Part shown: positions 1 through 5,643 of the stretch, in pieces
Layout of the letters: each line of letters opens with the position of its first letter
How positions within the stretch are numbered: the first letter of the stretch is position 1
Source of the DNA: 9FT-COMBO-53-11 sp035291485
Lineage (GTDB): Bacteria > Patescibacteriota > WWE3 > 9FT-COMBO-53-11
Length of the DNA: 9,947 nt
Direction: 5' to 3'
Assembly: GCA_035291485.1 (NCBI GenBank)
Contig: DATDSA010000027.1
Span: 1-9,947, forward strand
Program-made: the position numbers and the translations under genes
The notes under the pieces: model-generated
What the model saw: only the letters and a program-made list of their open reading frames with translations
Told to the model about the DNA's origin: nothing
Database searches by the model: none

Positions 1-12
1 GCGGGGCTTTTT
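1..12. terminator. Partial terminator arm at the left edge
   Basis: The window opens with GCGGGGC followed by five T, which has the form of the 3' arm and T-tract of a rho-independent terminator. The other arm would lie left of the window. Read on the minus strand, the same bases give an A-tract running into a GC-rich arm just after the TAA stop of the PerM-type gene. The structure could therefore terminate in both directions. Only half is visible, so this is inference. Confidence 0.4.
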
Positions 13-16
13 CGTT

Positions 17-1012
17 TTACCTTCGGGAGTGGTTCCAATCGAGGATGTCGCGAGCAATAATGCTCAAAAGAATGGCCGACGGAATGGAGAGCACCGCTCC
101 GCCGATGCCGAAAAGCTGGGCGCCGGCAAAGATAATGACCAAGGTGATCAGCGGAGAAAATCCGATCGCCCGCCCCATCACGTTCGGCACGATCAGGGAA
201 TTTTCAAGCTGCTGCACGATCAGATAGAGACCGAGAATCCAAACTCCCAGCCAAAAAGAGGTCCCAAAACCGACCAGAAGGGCCGGGATCGAGGAAAGAA
301 CCGGTCCGATGGTCGGCACCACCTCCAAAAGCCCGGCGATCACCGCCAGTGGAAGGGCATATTCCACTCCCAGCGCGAGAAGGCCCAGGTAAACCATTAC
401 CCCCACCACGACCATCAGTAACAACTGGCCTCTCAACCAACCTCCCAACTGCTTTTCCATCGATTCCACAATCCGCTGGAACCTAATTCGAGAATGCGAG
501 TTGAGCATCGCGGCAAATCTTCCCTTTAGATTCTCCCAATCCAAGAGAACATAGAATGTAAGGAAGAGAACGGTAATTACAAAGAGGGCGTTGGAAACGA
601 TTGCTCCGGCAATCGACAGAATGTTGGCCGAGAGCAGGGTCGCCTGTGAAACCAACTGCTGTTGAAGTTCACTCGCAAACGGGATCGGCCCGATCTTCTC
701 GAGAAACGGCCCGAGGAAATTGGGAAGATTCACGATAAACCTTCCCGTCTGATTTATCAACGGAGTAAAGCCGTAGGCCGTTAATCCCAGTAGCAGCGCC
801 AGAAAAAAGAAAAATACAAAAAAGACGCCGATCGGGCGAGGGAGGCGCAGTTTCTTCAACTTCACCACCAAAGGGTCGAGCGCCAAACTCAGTGCAAGAG
901 CGATAAAAACCGCCACCACCACCAGCTTAATCTGGATCAAAACCCAGGTTATCGCTAGCAGAGCGATGCCGATGATAATCGTTCTCGGAGTAACTTCGTA
1001 GTGTTTATCCAC
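17..1012 (-). CDS. AI-2E family transporter / PerM-type membrane protein
   Basis: This is a 331-residue polytopic inner-membrane protein of the AI-2E transporter (UPF0118/PerM) family. Family members are proposed exporters or permeases, but the substrate here is unknown. Hydrophobic segments lie near residues 11-48, 60-82, 128-157 and 196-216, with more from 220 to 320. Before the C-terminal membrane bundle is a long soluble stretch (about 84-125). The family signature is clear: EVVPTIGP at 230-237, then a QQLENSLIVPNVMG segment at 267-280 followed by GFSPLITL and FGIGGAVLSIP. Length is normal for the family. The start is GTG, with no convincing Shine-Dalgarno sequence upstream and no better in-frame start nearby. 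It lies 30 bp after the HU gene and is probably the last gene of the recA-rny-ymdB-HU cluster. The family call is secure; a role in autoinducer-2 export is not implied. Confidence 0.9.
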   Translation of the reverse strand: MDKHYEVTPRTIIIGIALLAITWVLIQIKLVVVAVFIALALSLALDPLVVKLKKLRLPRPIGVFFVFFFFLALLLGLTAYGFTPLINQTGRFIVNLPNFLGPFLEKIGPIPFASELQQQLVSQATLLSANILSIAGAIVSNALFVITVLFLTFYVLLDWENLKGRFAAMLNSHSRIRFQRIVESMEKQLGGWLRGQLLLMVVVGVMVYLGLLALGVEYALPLAVIAGLLEVVPTIGPVLSSIPALLVGFGTSFWLGVWILGLYLIVQQLENSLIVPNVMGRAIGFSPLITLVIIFAGAQLFGIGGAVLSIPSAILLSIIARDILDWNHSRR

Positions 1013-1042
1013 TTCAGGTCAGTTTAGCAAAAGAAGCCTCGA

Positions 1043-1321
1043 TCACTTACCCTCAATTGTCTTTTTCAAGCCCACGCCCGCAATGAAAGCCGGGGTGAGG
1101 TGTTCCGGAATCTGCACCCGCTGGCCGGTGCGGGGAACTCTTCCCAGCCGTGCTTTTCTCTTTCGGACCTCGAAGGTCCCAAAACCGGTAATCGTGACCC
1201 TCTCCCCATTTGCTAAACCTCGCCCAATCACGTCTAAGAAAGAATTCACAATCCTCTCGGTCCGAGCAAAAGGCAGTCCGATTTCCTTAGCAACATCGTA
1301 AACAACAGCGGTTTTGTTCAA
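1043..1321 (-). CDS. HU-family nucleoid DNA-binding protein
   Basis: A 92-residue HU/IHF-family protein, full length for the family. It is expected to dimerise, bend DNA and help compact the nucleoid. The N-terminal helices begin MNKTAVVYDVAKEIGL. The hinge GFGTF is at 46-50. The arm tip reads RVPRTG at 61-66 where the usual HU tip is RNPQTG, so the intercalating proline is kept and the Asn before it is Val. The C-terminal IP...PAFIAG motif at 71-82 is typical. The start codon is TTG, one base after the TGA of the YmdB-type gene. It is well supported by a GGAGG at 1331-1335, nine bases upstream and inside the end of that gene, which suggests translational coupling. HU versus IHF subunit cannot be told from sequence alone, but the MNKT start and lone gene favour HU. 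Confidence 0.93.
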   Translation of the reverse strand: MNKTAVVYDVAKEIGLPFARTERIVNSFLDVIGRGLANGERVTITGFGTFEVRKRKARLGRVPRTGQRVQIPEHLTPAFIAGVGLKKTIEGK

Positions 1322-1322
1322 A

Positions 1323-2138
1323 TCAGTTCACCTCCAAATCAACTCGCTCTATCCTTTTTAGCTCATTGTTGGGGGAAAATTCAAGAAGGACCGACCGAAA
1401 AACCGCCGGACCTCTTTCCACCCACTCGAACGGCTCGGCCGTACCATCCTTAAGGCGATCAATAATTACCCCGGGCTCAACTCCCAAAACGGAATCCCGG
1501 GCGCCGGTCATCCCGATATCGGAAACGTATCCCGTCCCCTTGGGCAGGATCGTCGGGTCGGCGGTCGGCACATGCGTGTGCGTTCCCAAAACAGCGCCTA
1601 CTCGGCCATCCAGAAAGAAGCCCATGGACCGCTTTTCACTGGTCAATTCGGCGTGAAAATCGACGAGGACCAGCTCCGCAGAGATTTTCTTCAACAACTC
1701 ATCCGCGGCGGTAAAAGGATTTTCAACCTCACCGTCGAGCCAAGTGTTTCTTTTGTCACCGGCAAGTTTTTCCCCCAGAAATTCCCAACCCAGGAGGCTA
1801 ACAATGGCCACCTTTTTCCCATTTATTCCAACAATCTTGGAACCCGCACCAGGCGTTGCTTCCGGCAGATTTGCCGGCCGGACCACCGGGACGGCCGGAT
1901 CGGAGAAGGGTTCATTCGGATCAAGGTAAAAAATATGATCACCGGAAGTGAAAAAATCAACCCCCGCTTTCTGGAGCTCGCGGAGGTGTTCGATTTTGGC
2001 TCCCCGGCCGTGGGTCACGTTCTCGGCGTTGGCAACCACAAAATCAATCTTTTCTTTTTTCTTGAGATCAGGAAGAAGCTTCTCGACCGCGGCTCGGCCA
2101 ATTTTTCCGACGACATCGCCGATGAAAAGAATTCTCAT
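1323..2138 (-). CDS. ymdB: YmdB-type metallophosphoesterase (TIGR00282 family)
   Basis: A 271-residue calcineurin-like metallophosphoesterase of the YmdB family, whose Bacillus member is a 2',3'-cyclic-nucleotide phosphodiesterase affecting RNA levels and biofilm decisions. Visible metal-site residues are D8 (FIGDVVG), E39 and N40 (NAEN), H68, H162 (DFHAE), H187 and H189 (GTHTHV). The family Asn at position 67 (usually GNH) is Asp here (SGDH), a conservative change at a metal ligand. VRPAN at 86-90 and the D(I/V)GMTG segment at 207-212 are further family marks. Length matches the family. Start ATG; no strong Shine-Dalgarno sequence. It follows rny by 46 bp and abuts the HU gene. Neighbourhood with rny and recA is common in bacteria and supports the assignment. 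Confidence 0.93.
   Translation of the reverse strand: MRILFIGDVVGKIGRAAVEKLLPDLKKKEKIDFVVANAENVTHGRGAKIEHLRELQKAGVDFFTSGDHIFYLDPNEPFSDPAVPVVRPANLPEATPGAGSKIVGINGKKVAIVSLLGWEFLGEKLAGDKRNTWLDGEVENPFTAADELLKKISAELVLVDFHAELTSEKRSMGFFLDGRVGAVLGTHTHVPTADPTILPKGTGYVSDIGMTGARDSVLGVEPGVIIDRLKDGTAEPFEWVERGPAVFRSVLLEFSPNNELKRIERVDLEVN
1329..1335 (-). promoter_or_regulatory. Shine-Dalgarno site fixing the TTG start of HU
   Basis: On the minus strand the sequence reads GGAGGTG, a strong match to the anti-SD core, lying within the last codons of the YmdB-type gene. Nine bases separate GGAGG from the TTG at 1319-1321. No ATG or GTG fits this ribosome site, so the rare TTG start is the best choice. Confidence 0.75.
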
Positions 2139-2162
2139 TTGAGCAAAGCGAAAATGCTAGCG

Positions 2163-2176
2163 ATTAAACCTTTAAT
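2163..2176. repeat. Small A/T inverted repeat between rny and ymdB
   Basis: ATTAAA and TTTAAT are separated by CC, a perfect 6+6 dyad in the 46-bp gap between rny and ymdB. It has no following T-tract, and a two-base loop is too tight for a stable RNA hairpin. It is more like a DNA dyad than a terminator. Function unknown, and chance is possible at this length. Confidence 0.3.
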
Positions 2177-2184
2177 AGCGTCCA

Positions 2185-3405
2185 TTAAACTTGGGATTCA
2201 AATCGAGCTTCGCGAATCACGACCACCTTTACTCCTCCCGGTGTGACGACTTGATCCTTGATCCGCTTGCCGATCTCCTGAACCAACTGCGCCGAACGTT
2301 CATCGGAAACCTCCCCGGCCTTCACGATTACCCGAAGTTCCCGGCCGGCGGTAATCGCATAGGCATCATCAACTCCGGAAAAAGACTTGGCGATATTCTC
2401 CAGATCGGTCACTCGTTTGACGTAACCTTCAATATCCTCGTAACGGGCTCCGGGGCGGGAGCCGGAAATGGCATCGGCGATGTAGACCAGCTCAGCCTCG
2501 ATCGATTTCTTTTCCTCCCGGCCGTGGTGGGAGGCCGCCGCGTTGACCAGTTTTTCCGGGAATCCAAAACGCTCCAAGATCTTTCTGGTCAGGATGTCGT
2601 GAGGCTCACCGGATTCGGAGGTCGCCACCTTGCCAATGTCGTGAAAGAGGGCGGCAGCCTTGGACAGCTCCACATCCGCGCCCACCTCCGCCGCCAGGTA
2701 GCTCACCAGCTTGACCATCTCCAAAGAGTGCTTCGCCAGATTCTGGCCGTAGGAGGTCCGGAACTTGAACCGGCCCAGGAGCTCGATGATTCCGCCGGGC
2801 AGCCCCGCCAGGCCGGTCTCCAGCGCCAGCTTCTCCCCTTCGCGCCGGATCTCCTGGTCGATATCACCCTTGATCAAGGAAACAACGGCTTCGATGTTCT
2901 CGGGCTGAAAGCGATCCTCCTTGATGAGCCGTTCCAGGGAGAGGCGGGCGATGTGGCGGCGGACCGGGTCAAATGAAGAGATCCGCACCGCTTTCGGAGA
3001 CTCTTCCAGGTCCAACTCCACTCCTGTGGCCCGCTCGAAAGCCCGCACGTTGCGGCCCTCCTTGCCGATGATTTTGCCCTTCCAATCTTCGGAGGGAAGC
3101 TCCACCACCGAAACGGTAAATTCCGCCACGTAGGAAGTAGCCGCATGCTCCATCGCAGAAACGAGAATGTCGCGGCTGCGATCCTCCGATTCCGCTTTAA
3201 TCTGCTCCTCCACCTCAGCCATCCGCTGCGCCTTTTCATTCACCAGATCTTGGTCCAATTCCTTGAGGATCATCTTGCGCGCGTCTTCCCGCGATAAAGA
3301 GGCTAACTTTTCGAGCTCTTTCAGATATTTTTCTTTTAATTGTTCGACGGAGAGATTATCCGGAGACTCCGGATTTTCCGAAGGGTCTTTGATTTTGTTG
3401 TTCAT
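2185..3405 (-). CDS. rny: Ribonuclease Y, short form lacking the membrane anchor
   Basis: A 406-residue RNase Y, the endoribonuclease that begins mRNA decay in many bacteria. The order is a short helical, probably coiled-coil, segment (about 18-90), a KH RNA-binding domain with GKIIGKEGRN at 110-119, and an HD phosphohydrolase domain. HD residues are all present: H226, H255-D256 (FHDIGK), H269, H293/H294 (HHG) and D311. The family C-terminal KVVVIRE is at 393-399. Usual RNase Y proteins are about 500-520 residues with an N-terminal transmembrane helix and long coiled coil. Here the protein starts with the polar MNNKIKDPSE, so it should be soluble. An upstream extension is excluded because recA ends 32 bp away. 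The ATG has an AGAAGGA ribosome site about ten bases upstream. Function is confident; the cellular location is inferred. Confidence 0.95.
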   Translation of the reverse strand: MNNKIKDPSENPESPDNLSVEQLKEKYLKELEKLASLSREDARKMILKELDQDLVNEKAQRMAEVEEQIKAESEDRSRDILVSAMEHAATSYVAEFTVSVVELPSEDWKGKIIGKEGRNVRAFERATGVELDLEESPKAVRISSFDPVRRHIARLSLERLIKEDRFQPENIEAVVSLIKGDIDQEIRREGEKLALETGLAGLPGGIIELLGRFKFRTSYGQNLAKHSLEMVKLVSYLAAEVGADVELSKAAALFHDIGKVATSESGEPHDILTRKILERFGFPEKLVNAAASHHGREEKKSIEAELVYIADAISGSRPGARYEDIEGYVKRVTDLENIAKSFSGVDDAYAITAGRELRVIVKAGEVSDERSAQLVQEIGKRIKDQVVTPGGVKVVVIREARFESQV

Positions 3406-3427
3406 TGTTAAACATCCTTCTGTCTAG

Positions 3428-3433
3428 ATTATA
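3428..3433 (-). promoter_or_regulatory. Candidate -10 box for rny
   Basis: On the minus strand this reads TATAAT, a perfect consensus -10 box just after the recA stop codon. Transcription from it would give rny a leader of roughly 15-20 bases that includes the AGAAGGA ribosome site. No good -35 box is visible at 16-18 bp (the best is TTCGGG or GTTCGG), so this may be a weak or chance promoter. Confidence 0.4.
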
Positions 3434-3437
3434 CCTC

Positions 3438-4460
3438 TTACACCTTCTCCCGAACCGCCTCTTCGACCTGAGCGCTCAGCTTGGGGTCCTTCAGGAACAT
3501 CTCTCGGGTGGCGTCACGGCCCTGCCCCAGTTTCTTACCCTTGAATTCGTACCAGGTCCCGGTTTTGGAGAGAACCTCCAGCTTCTCACCCCAATCAACG
3601 ATCTCCCCCGCCCGATCAATCCCCTCGTTGAAGATCAGATCAAATTCGGCCTGGCGGAAGGGAGGGGCCACCTTGTTCTTAACCACCTTCACCCGCACGC
3701 GCGAACCAACCGCTTCCTCCCCCTTCTTCAGAGTCGCGATCCGGCGGATATCCAATCTCACCGAAGAATAGAACTTCAACGCCAGTCCCCCCGGGGTCGT
3801 TTCCGGGTTGCCGAAGAGCACCCCAATTTTTTGCCGGATCTGGTTGGTGAAAACCATTGTGCAATTTGTTTTGGAGAGAATGCCGGCCAACTTTCGCAAC
3901 GCTTGGGACATCAGCCGGGCCTGTCGACCCAAGTGCAGATCCCCCATCTCCCCTTCGATTTCGGCTTGCGGAGTAAGGGCCGCCACGGAATCGATCGCGA
4001 CCAAGTCCACCGCCCCGGAACGAACTAGGGTTTCCGCGATCTGCAGAGCTTGTTCACCGGTATCGGGTTGGGAGAGCAGCAGGTCATCCACGTTAACCCC
4101 CAATTTCTTCGAATAATCCGGGTCCAGGGCGTGTTCAGCATCAATAAACGCGGCGGTTCCGCCCACCTTCTGAACCTGAGCGATGATGTTTAAGACGAGG
4201 GTCGTCTTTCCGGATGCTTCAGGACCAAAGATCTCGGTGACTCTCCCTTTAGGAACCCCTCCGATCCCCAGGGCAATATCCAAACCCAAGGAACCGGTGG
4301 AAATCGCCGCGACTCTACCGGCGTGGGAGGCGACCTGCTCTCCCAGTTTCATAATGGAACCGCGACCGAAGGATTTTTCGATCTGCTCGATCGCGCTTTC
4401 CAGCGCGCGGTTTTTTCCGGAGGAGGGAGATTCGGTTTCTTTGGAAGAGGCTTTCGGCAT
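3438..4460 (-). CDS. recA: RecA recombinase
   Basis: The central homologous-recombination ATPase, which forms filaments on single-stranded DNA and pairs strands. Numbering from the chosen ATG (340 residues): Walker A GPEASGKT at 79-86, FIDAEHALDP about 106-115, Walker B region LVAIDS about 153-158, and the L2 loop from TNQIRQKIG through GNPETTPGG. The VKVVKNKVAPPF segment and a short charged tail follow. Length is normal. Twelve codons upstream lies an in-frame TTG (4496), but it falls at the very end of a terminator T-tract and has no ribosome site. The ATG at 4460 directly abuts AAGAGG, which is not ideal spacing either, so the start is uncertain by 12 codons. No LexA-type gene is in the window. 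rny follows 32 bp downstream. Confidence 0.95.
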   Translation of the reverse strand: MPKASSKETESPSSGKNRALESAIEQIEKSFGRGSIMKLGEQVASHAGRVAAISTGSLGLDIALGIGGVPKGRVTEIFGPEASGKTTLVLNIIAQVQKVGGTAAFIDAEHALDPDYSKKLGVNVDDLLLSQPDTGEQALQIAETLVRSGAVDLVAIDSVAALTPQAEIEGEMGDLHLGRQARLMSQALRKLAGILSKTNCTMVFTNQIRQKIGVLFGNPETTPGGLALKFYSSVRLDIRRIATLKKGEEAVGSRVRVKVVKNKVAPPFRQAEFDLIFNEGIDRAGEIVDWGEKLEVLSKTGTWYEFKGKKLGQGRDATREMFLKDPKLSAQVEEAVREKV

Positions 4461-4497
4461 CCTCTTGATGGTAATGCCTTTAGGGATGGATTGCAAA

Positions 4498-4526
4498 TAA
4501 AAAAGCTAGATGGTAACCACCTAGCT
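4498..4526 (-). terminator. Intrinsic terminator between the UDG-like gene and recA
   Basis: On the minus strand, AGCTAGGTGG (4526-4517) pairs with CCATCTAGCT (4513-4504) through ten base pairs, one of them a G-U wobble, across a TTA loop. TTTTT then ATTT follow. This is a textbook rho-independent terminator. The TAG stop of the UDG-like gene (4523-4521) sits in its 5' arm. recA begins only about 40 bp further on, so the structure could also act as an attenuator in front of recA. Confidence 0.85.
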
Positions 4527-4946
4527 CCTCACAAACATGTCGACCGCTAACTGCACCAGCTGGGACCTGACCTCGGCGGTCTTATCGCGCGAGAGCATGC
4601 GGTGAGCCGGGTGTTTCATCGCCACCACCGGAATGTTGATCGCCATCTCCGCCACCGCTCTCTGAGCCACGCTCCCGCAGGTCAGAATCACGCTGGGCCG
4701 GGTGCGGTGAATGACCCGCCGCAGATGAGCCAGGTCGGCCGGGAACACCCCGTCGGGAGAGTTGGCCAGGGTCGGATTGGCGTTGCAGACCTTCACCTCA
4801 AAGATCTCGGTCGGCAGCGCCTCTCGAAGACGAATCCCGGTGCGCGAGAGCCAGAGTTCCCGGCGCCAGACCGCGGGATTCCAGCCGTTCAGAAGTCTCC
4901 CCTTGCGCCAGGGACACTGGAGGACGACCAGCAGGACTGGTCTCAT
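4521..4946 (-). CDS. Divergent uracil-DNA-glycosylase-superfamily-like protein
   Basis: A 141-residue protein starting MRPVLLVVLQCPWRKGR. The middle and end resemble the family 4/5 UDG fold: VKVCNANP at about 51-58, where family members have a strand followed by N.V.C.P, then a helix leading to RPSVILTCGSVAQRAV (the usual RPRVIV.LG..A motif), and IPVVAMKHPAHR where the fold has its catalytic-side HP(A/S) motif. The canonical N-terminal water-activating GEAPG motif is not recognisable; QCPWRKG stands there. A role in base excision or another base-recognition job is therefore inference. The ATG overlaps the upstream stop as ATGA, a strong sign of coupling. A longer reading from 5102 is rejected because it would run inside the upstream gene. 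It ends within a terminator just before recA. Confidence 0.55.
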   Translation of the reverse strand: MRPVLLVVLQCPWRKGRLLNGWNPAVWRRELWLSRTGIRLREALPTEIFEVKVCNANPTLANSPDGVFPADLAHLRRVIHRTRPSVILTCGSVAQRAVAEMAINIPVVAMKHPAHRMLSRDKTAEVRSQLVQLAVDMFVRS

Positions 4947-5296
4947 TCCGAGTACCCTTCGTAGACGAAGAAACGAAGCACCGTGACCTTGTCGTGCCAC
5001 GTGAGCTCCGGGTAACGGTGCCGCAGGGACTTCGCCAGGTGAAAGAGATCCGCGAACCCCAGTTCCTTGACGTCCTCTTCGGGGACCTCGGCGAGGGAAC
5101 ATAAATTCCGACTCCTCACCACCGAATAGAAACCATCTTCATTCCGATCGACCAACACCACCGAATCATCGTAGAGTTTCAATTCGGATTCGCCGACGAC
5201 GAGCACCGTGACCTCGATCCCAGGCTCCAGCCACTCCTTCGAACGGAAGAAGGAACCATCACCCAGGTGAATCCTGGTAGTCTTGTCCGCGGACAT
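4943..5296 (-). CDS. Probable ASCH-domain small protein
   Basis: A 117-residue protein starting MSADKTTRIHLGDG. The pattern resembles ASCH domains, a PUA-like fold linked to RNA or modified-nucleoside handling. It has an early K-T-T-R, a strand after PGIEVTVLVVG, then EEDVKELGFADL, a helix, and YPELTWHDKVTVLRF near the C terminus, much like the usual ASCH ending. No database search was possible, so the domain call is tentative. The ATG at 5296 is chosen because AGAGGGG lies just upstream. A TTG 20 codons further up (5356) overlaps the likely promoter and lacks a ribosome site. Its TGA overlaps the ATG of the UDG-like gene as ATGA, so the two are probably coupled and may act together. Confidence 0.6.
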   Translation of the reverse strand: MSADKTTRIHLGDGSFFRSKEWLEPGIEVTVLVVGESELKLYDDSVVLVDRNEDGFYSVVRSRNLCSLAEVPEEDVKELGFADLFHLAKSLRHRYPELTWHDKVTVLRFFVYEGYSE

Positions 5297-5328
5297 CGCC
5301 CCTCTCTTTCTTATTGTTTTGGAGCTTA

Positions 5329-5356
5329 AGTATATCCGGGAAAGTGGAAAATTCAA
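5329..5356 (-). promoter_or_regulatory. Candidate sigma70-type promoter for the ASCH/UDG-like operon
   Basis: On the minus strand TTGAAT (5356-5351) and TATACT (5334-5329) are separated by 16 bp, close to the housekeeping consensus. A transcript from here would have a leader of about 25 bases containing the AGAGGGG ribosome site of the ASCH-like gene. This is the only good promoter seen for the left-hand gene cluster. Confidence 0.5.
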
Positions 5357-5392
5357 GGGAGAGAGGATAGAATTGAAGGAGTTCTTGGGAAA

Positions 5393-5409
5393 CGCCTGCT
5401 CCGCAGGCG
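5393..5409. repeat. Perfect GC-rich hairpin in the intergenic region
   Basis: CGCCTGC and GCAGGCG flank a TCC loop, giving a perfect 7-bp stem. No T-tract follows on either strand, so it is not an ordinary terminator. It lies in the 126 bp between the ASCH operon promoter and the tRNA, a stretch with no ORF worth calling. It resembles the small palindromic units scattered through many CPR genomes, but only one copy is seen here. Confidence 0.5.
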
Positions 5410-5426
5410 CGGGGCGGACGGCTCAT

Positions 5427-5449
5427 CGGGGTGTAAGTCTTCGCTAGCG
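5427..5449 (+). repeat. Degenerate partial copy of the tRNA-Pro 5' part
   Basis: CGGGGTGTAAGTCTTCGCTAG at 5427-5447 aligns without gaps to the first 21 bases of the tRNA-Pro gene (5483-5503), with 17 matches, at a distance of 56 bp. The D-stem cannot form (AGTC has no GACT partner) and no 3' half follows, so it is not a working tRNA. It could be a remnant of a tandem duplication or chance similarity. Confidence 0.3.
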
Positions 5450-5482
5450 CAAAGCCATCCTCCCCTCCTCACTGACGTTCTT

Positions 5483-5557
5483 CGGGGCGTAGGTCATCGG
5501 TAGACCGCTCGCATGGGGTGCGAGAGGTAGTGGGTTCAATTCCCGCCGCCCCGACCA
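5483..5557 (+). tRNA. tRNA-Pro(GGG)
   Basis: A full cloverleaf of 75 bases folds by eye. The acceptor stem is CGGGGCG with CGCCCCG. The D-stem is GGTC/GACC around ATCGGTA. The anticodon stem is CTCGC/GCGAG around ATGGGGT, with anticodon GGG at 5515-5517. The variable loop is AGGTA, and the T-stem is GTGGG/CCCGC with loop TTCAATT. The discriminator A and CCA are encoded at 5554-5557. The C1-G72 first pair is the hallmark of bacterial tRNA-Pro and agrees with the anticodon, which reads CCC and, by wobble, CCT. The D-loop is short, and positions 15 and 48 appear to be U and A, the reverse of the usual purine-pyrimidine Levitt pair. No clear promoter or terminator flanks it; it may be transcribed towards xfp. 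Confidence 0.93.
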
Positions 5558-5580
5558 CTAAACCACCAGAAATAGACGGC

Positions 5581-5623
5581 TCGGCTAACGCCGAACCTAG
5601 CAAATCTCGCCCCGCTCGATTTG
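5581..5623. repeat. Two small inverted repeats upstream of xfp
   Basis: TCGGC/GCCGA around TAAC (5581-5594), and CAAATC/GATTTG around an 11-base spacer (5601-5623), lie between the tRNA and xfp. Neither has a T-run. They could be RNA processing hairpins downstream of the tRNA or an operator for xfp. No convincing -35/-10 pair for xfp is visible here. The rest of this 86-bp gap shows nothing else. Confidence 0.35.
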
Positions 5624-5643
5624 TGACAGAATCTATGAGGTAG

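Noticed and set aside
1572..2976. Long plus-strand open frames opposite ymdB and rny (1572-2246 and 2191-2976)
   Set aside because: They lie antisense to clearly conserved genes, and their translations resemble no family and are low in typical protein features; they are frame shadows of GC-rich coding sequence.
4461..4496. TTG start 12 codons upstream of the chosen recA ATG
   Set aside because: The TTG sits at the end of the terminator T-tract and has no ribosome site; not fully excluded because the ATG spacing is also poor.
4947..5102. N-terminal extension of the UDG-like protein up to 5102
   Set aside because: The extension is Arg/Gly/Pro-rich and lies entirely inside the upstream ASCH-like gene; the ATGA overlap at 4946 is the natural start.
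5297..5356. Upstream TTG start for the ASCH-like gene
   Set aside because: It coincides with the -35 box of the likely promoter, has no ribosome site, and the ATG at 5296 has AGAGGGG directly upstream.
5635..5643. Two-codon upstream frame ATG-AGG-TAG just before the xfp ATG
   Set aside because: Its ATG overlaps the GAGG ribosome site; such a short frame is expected by chance and nothing else supports leader translation.
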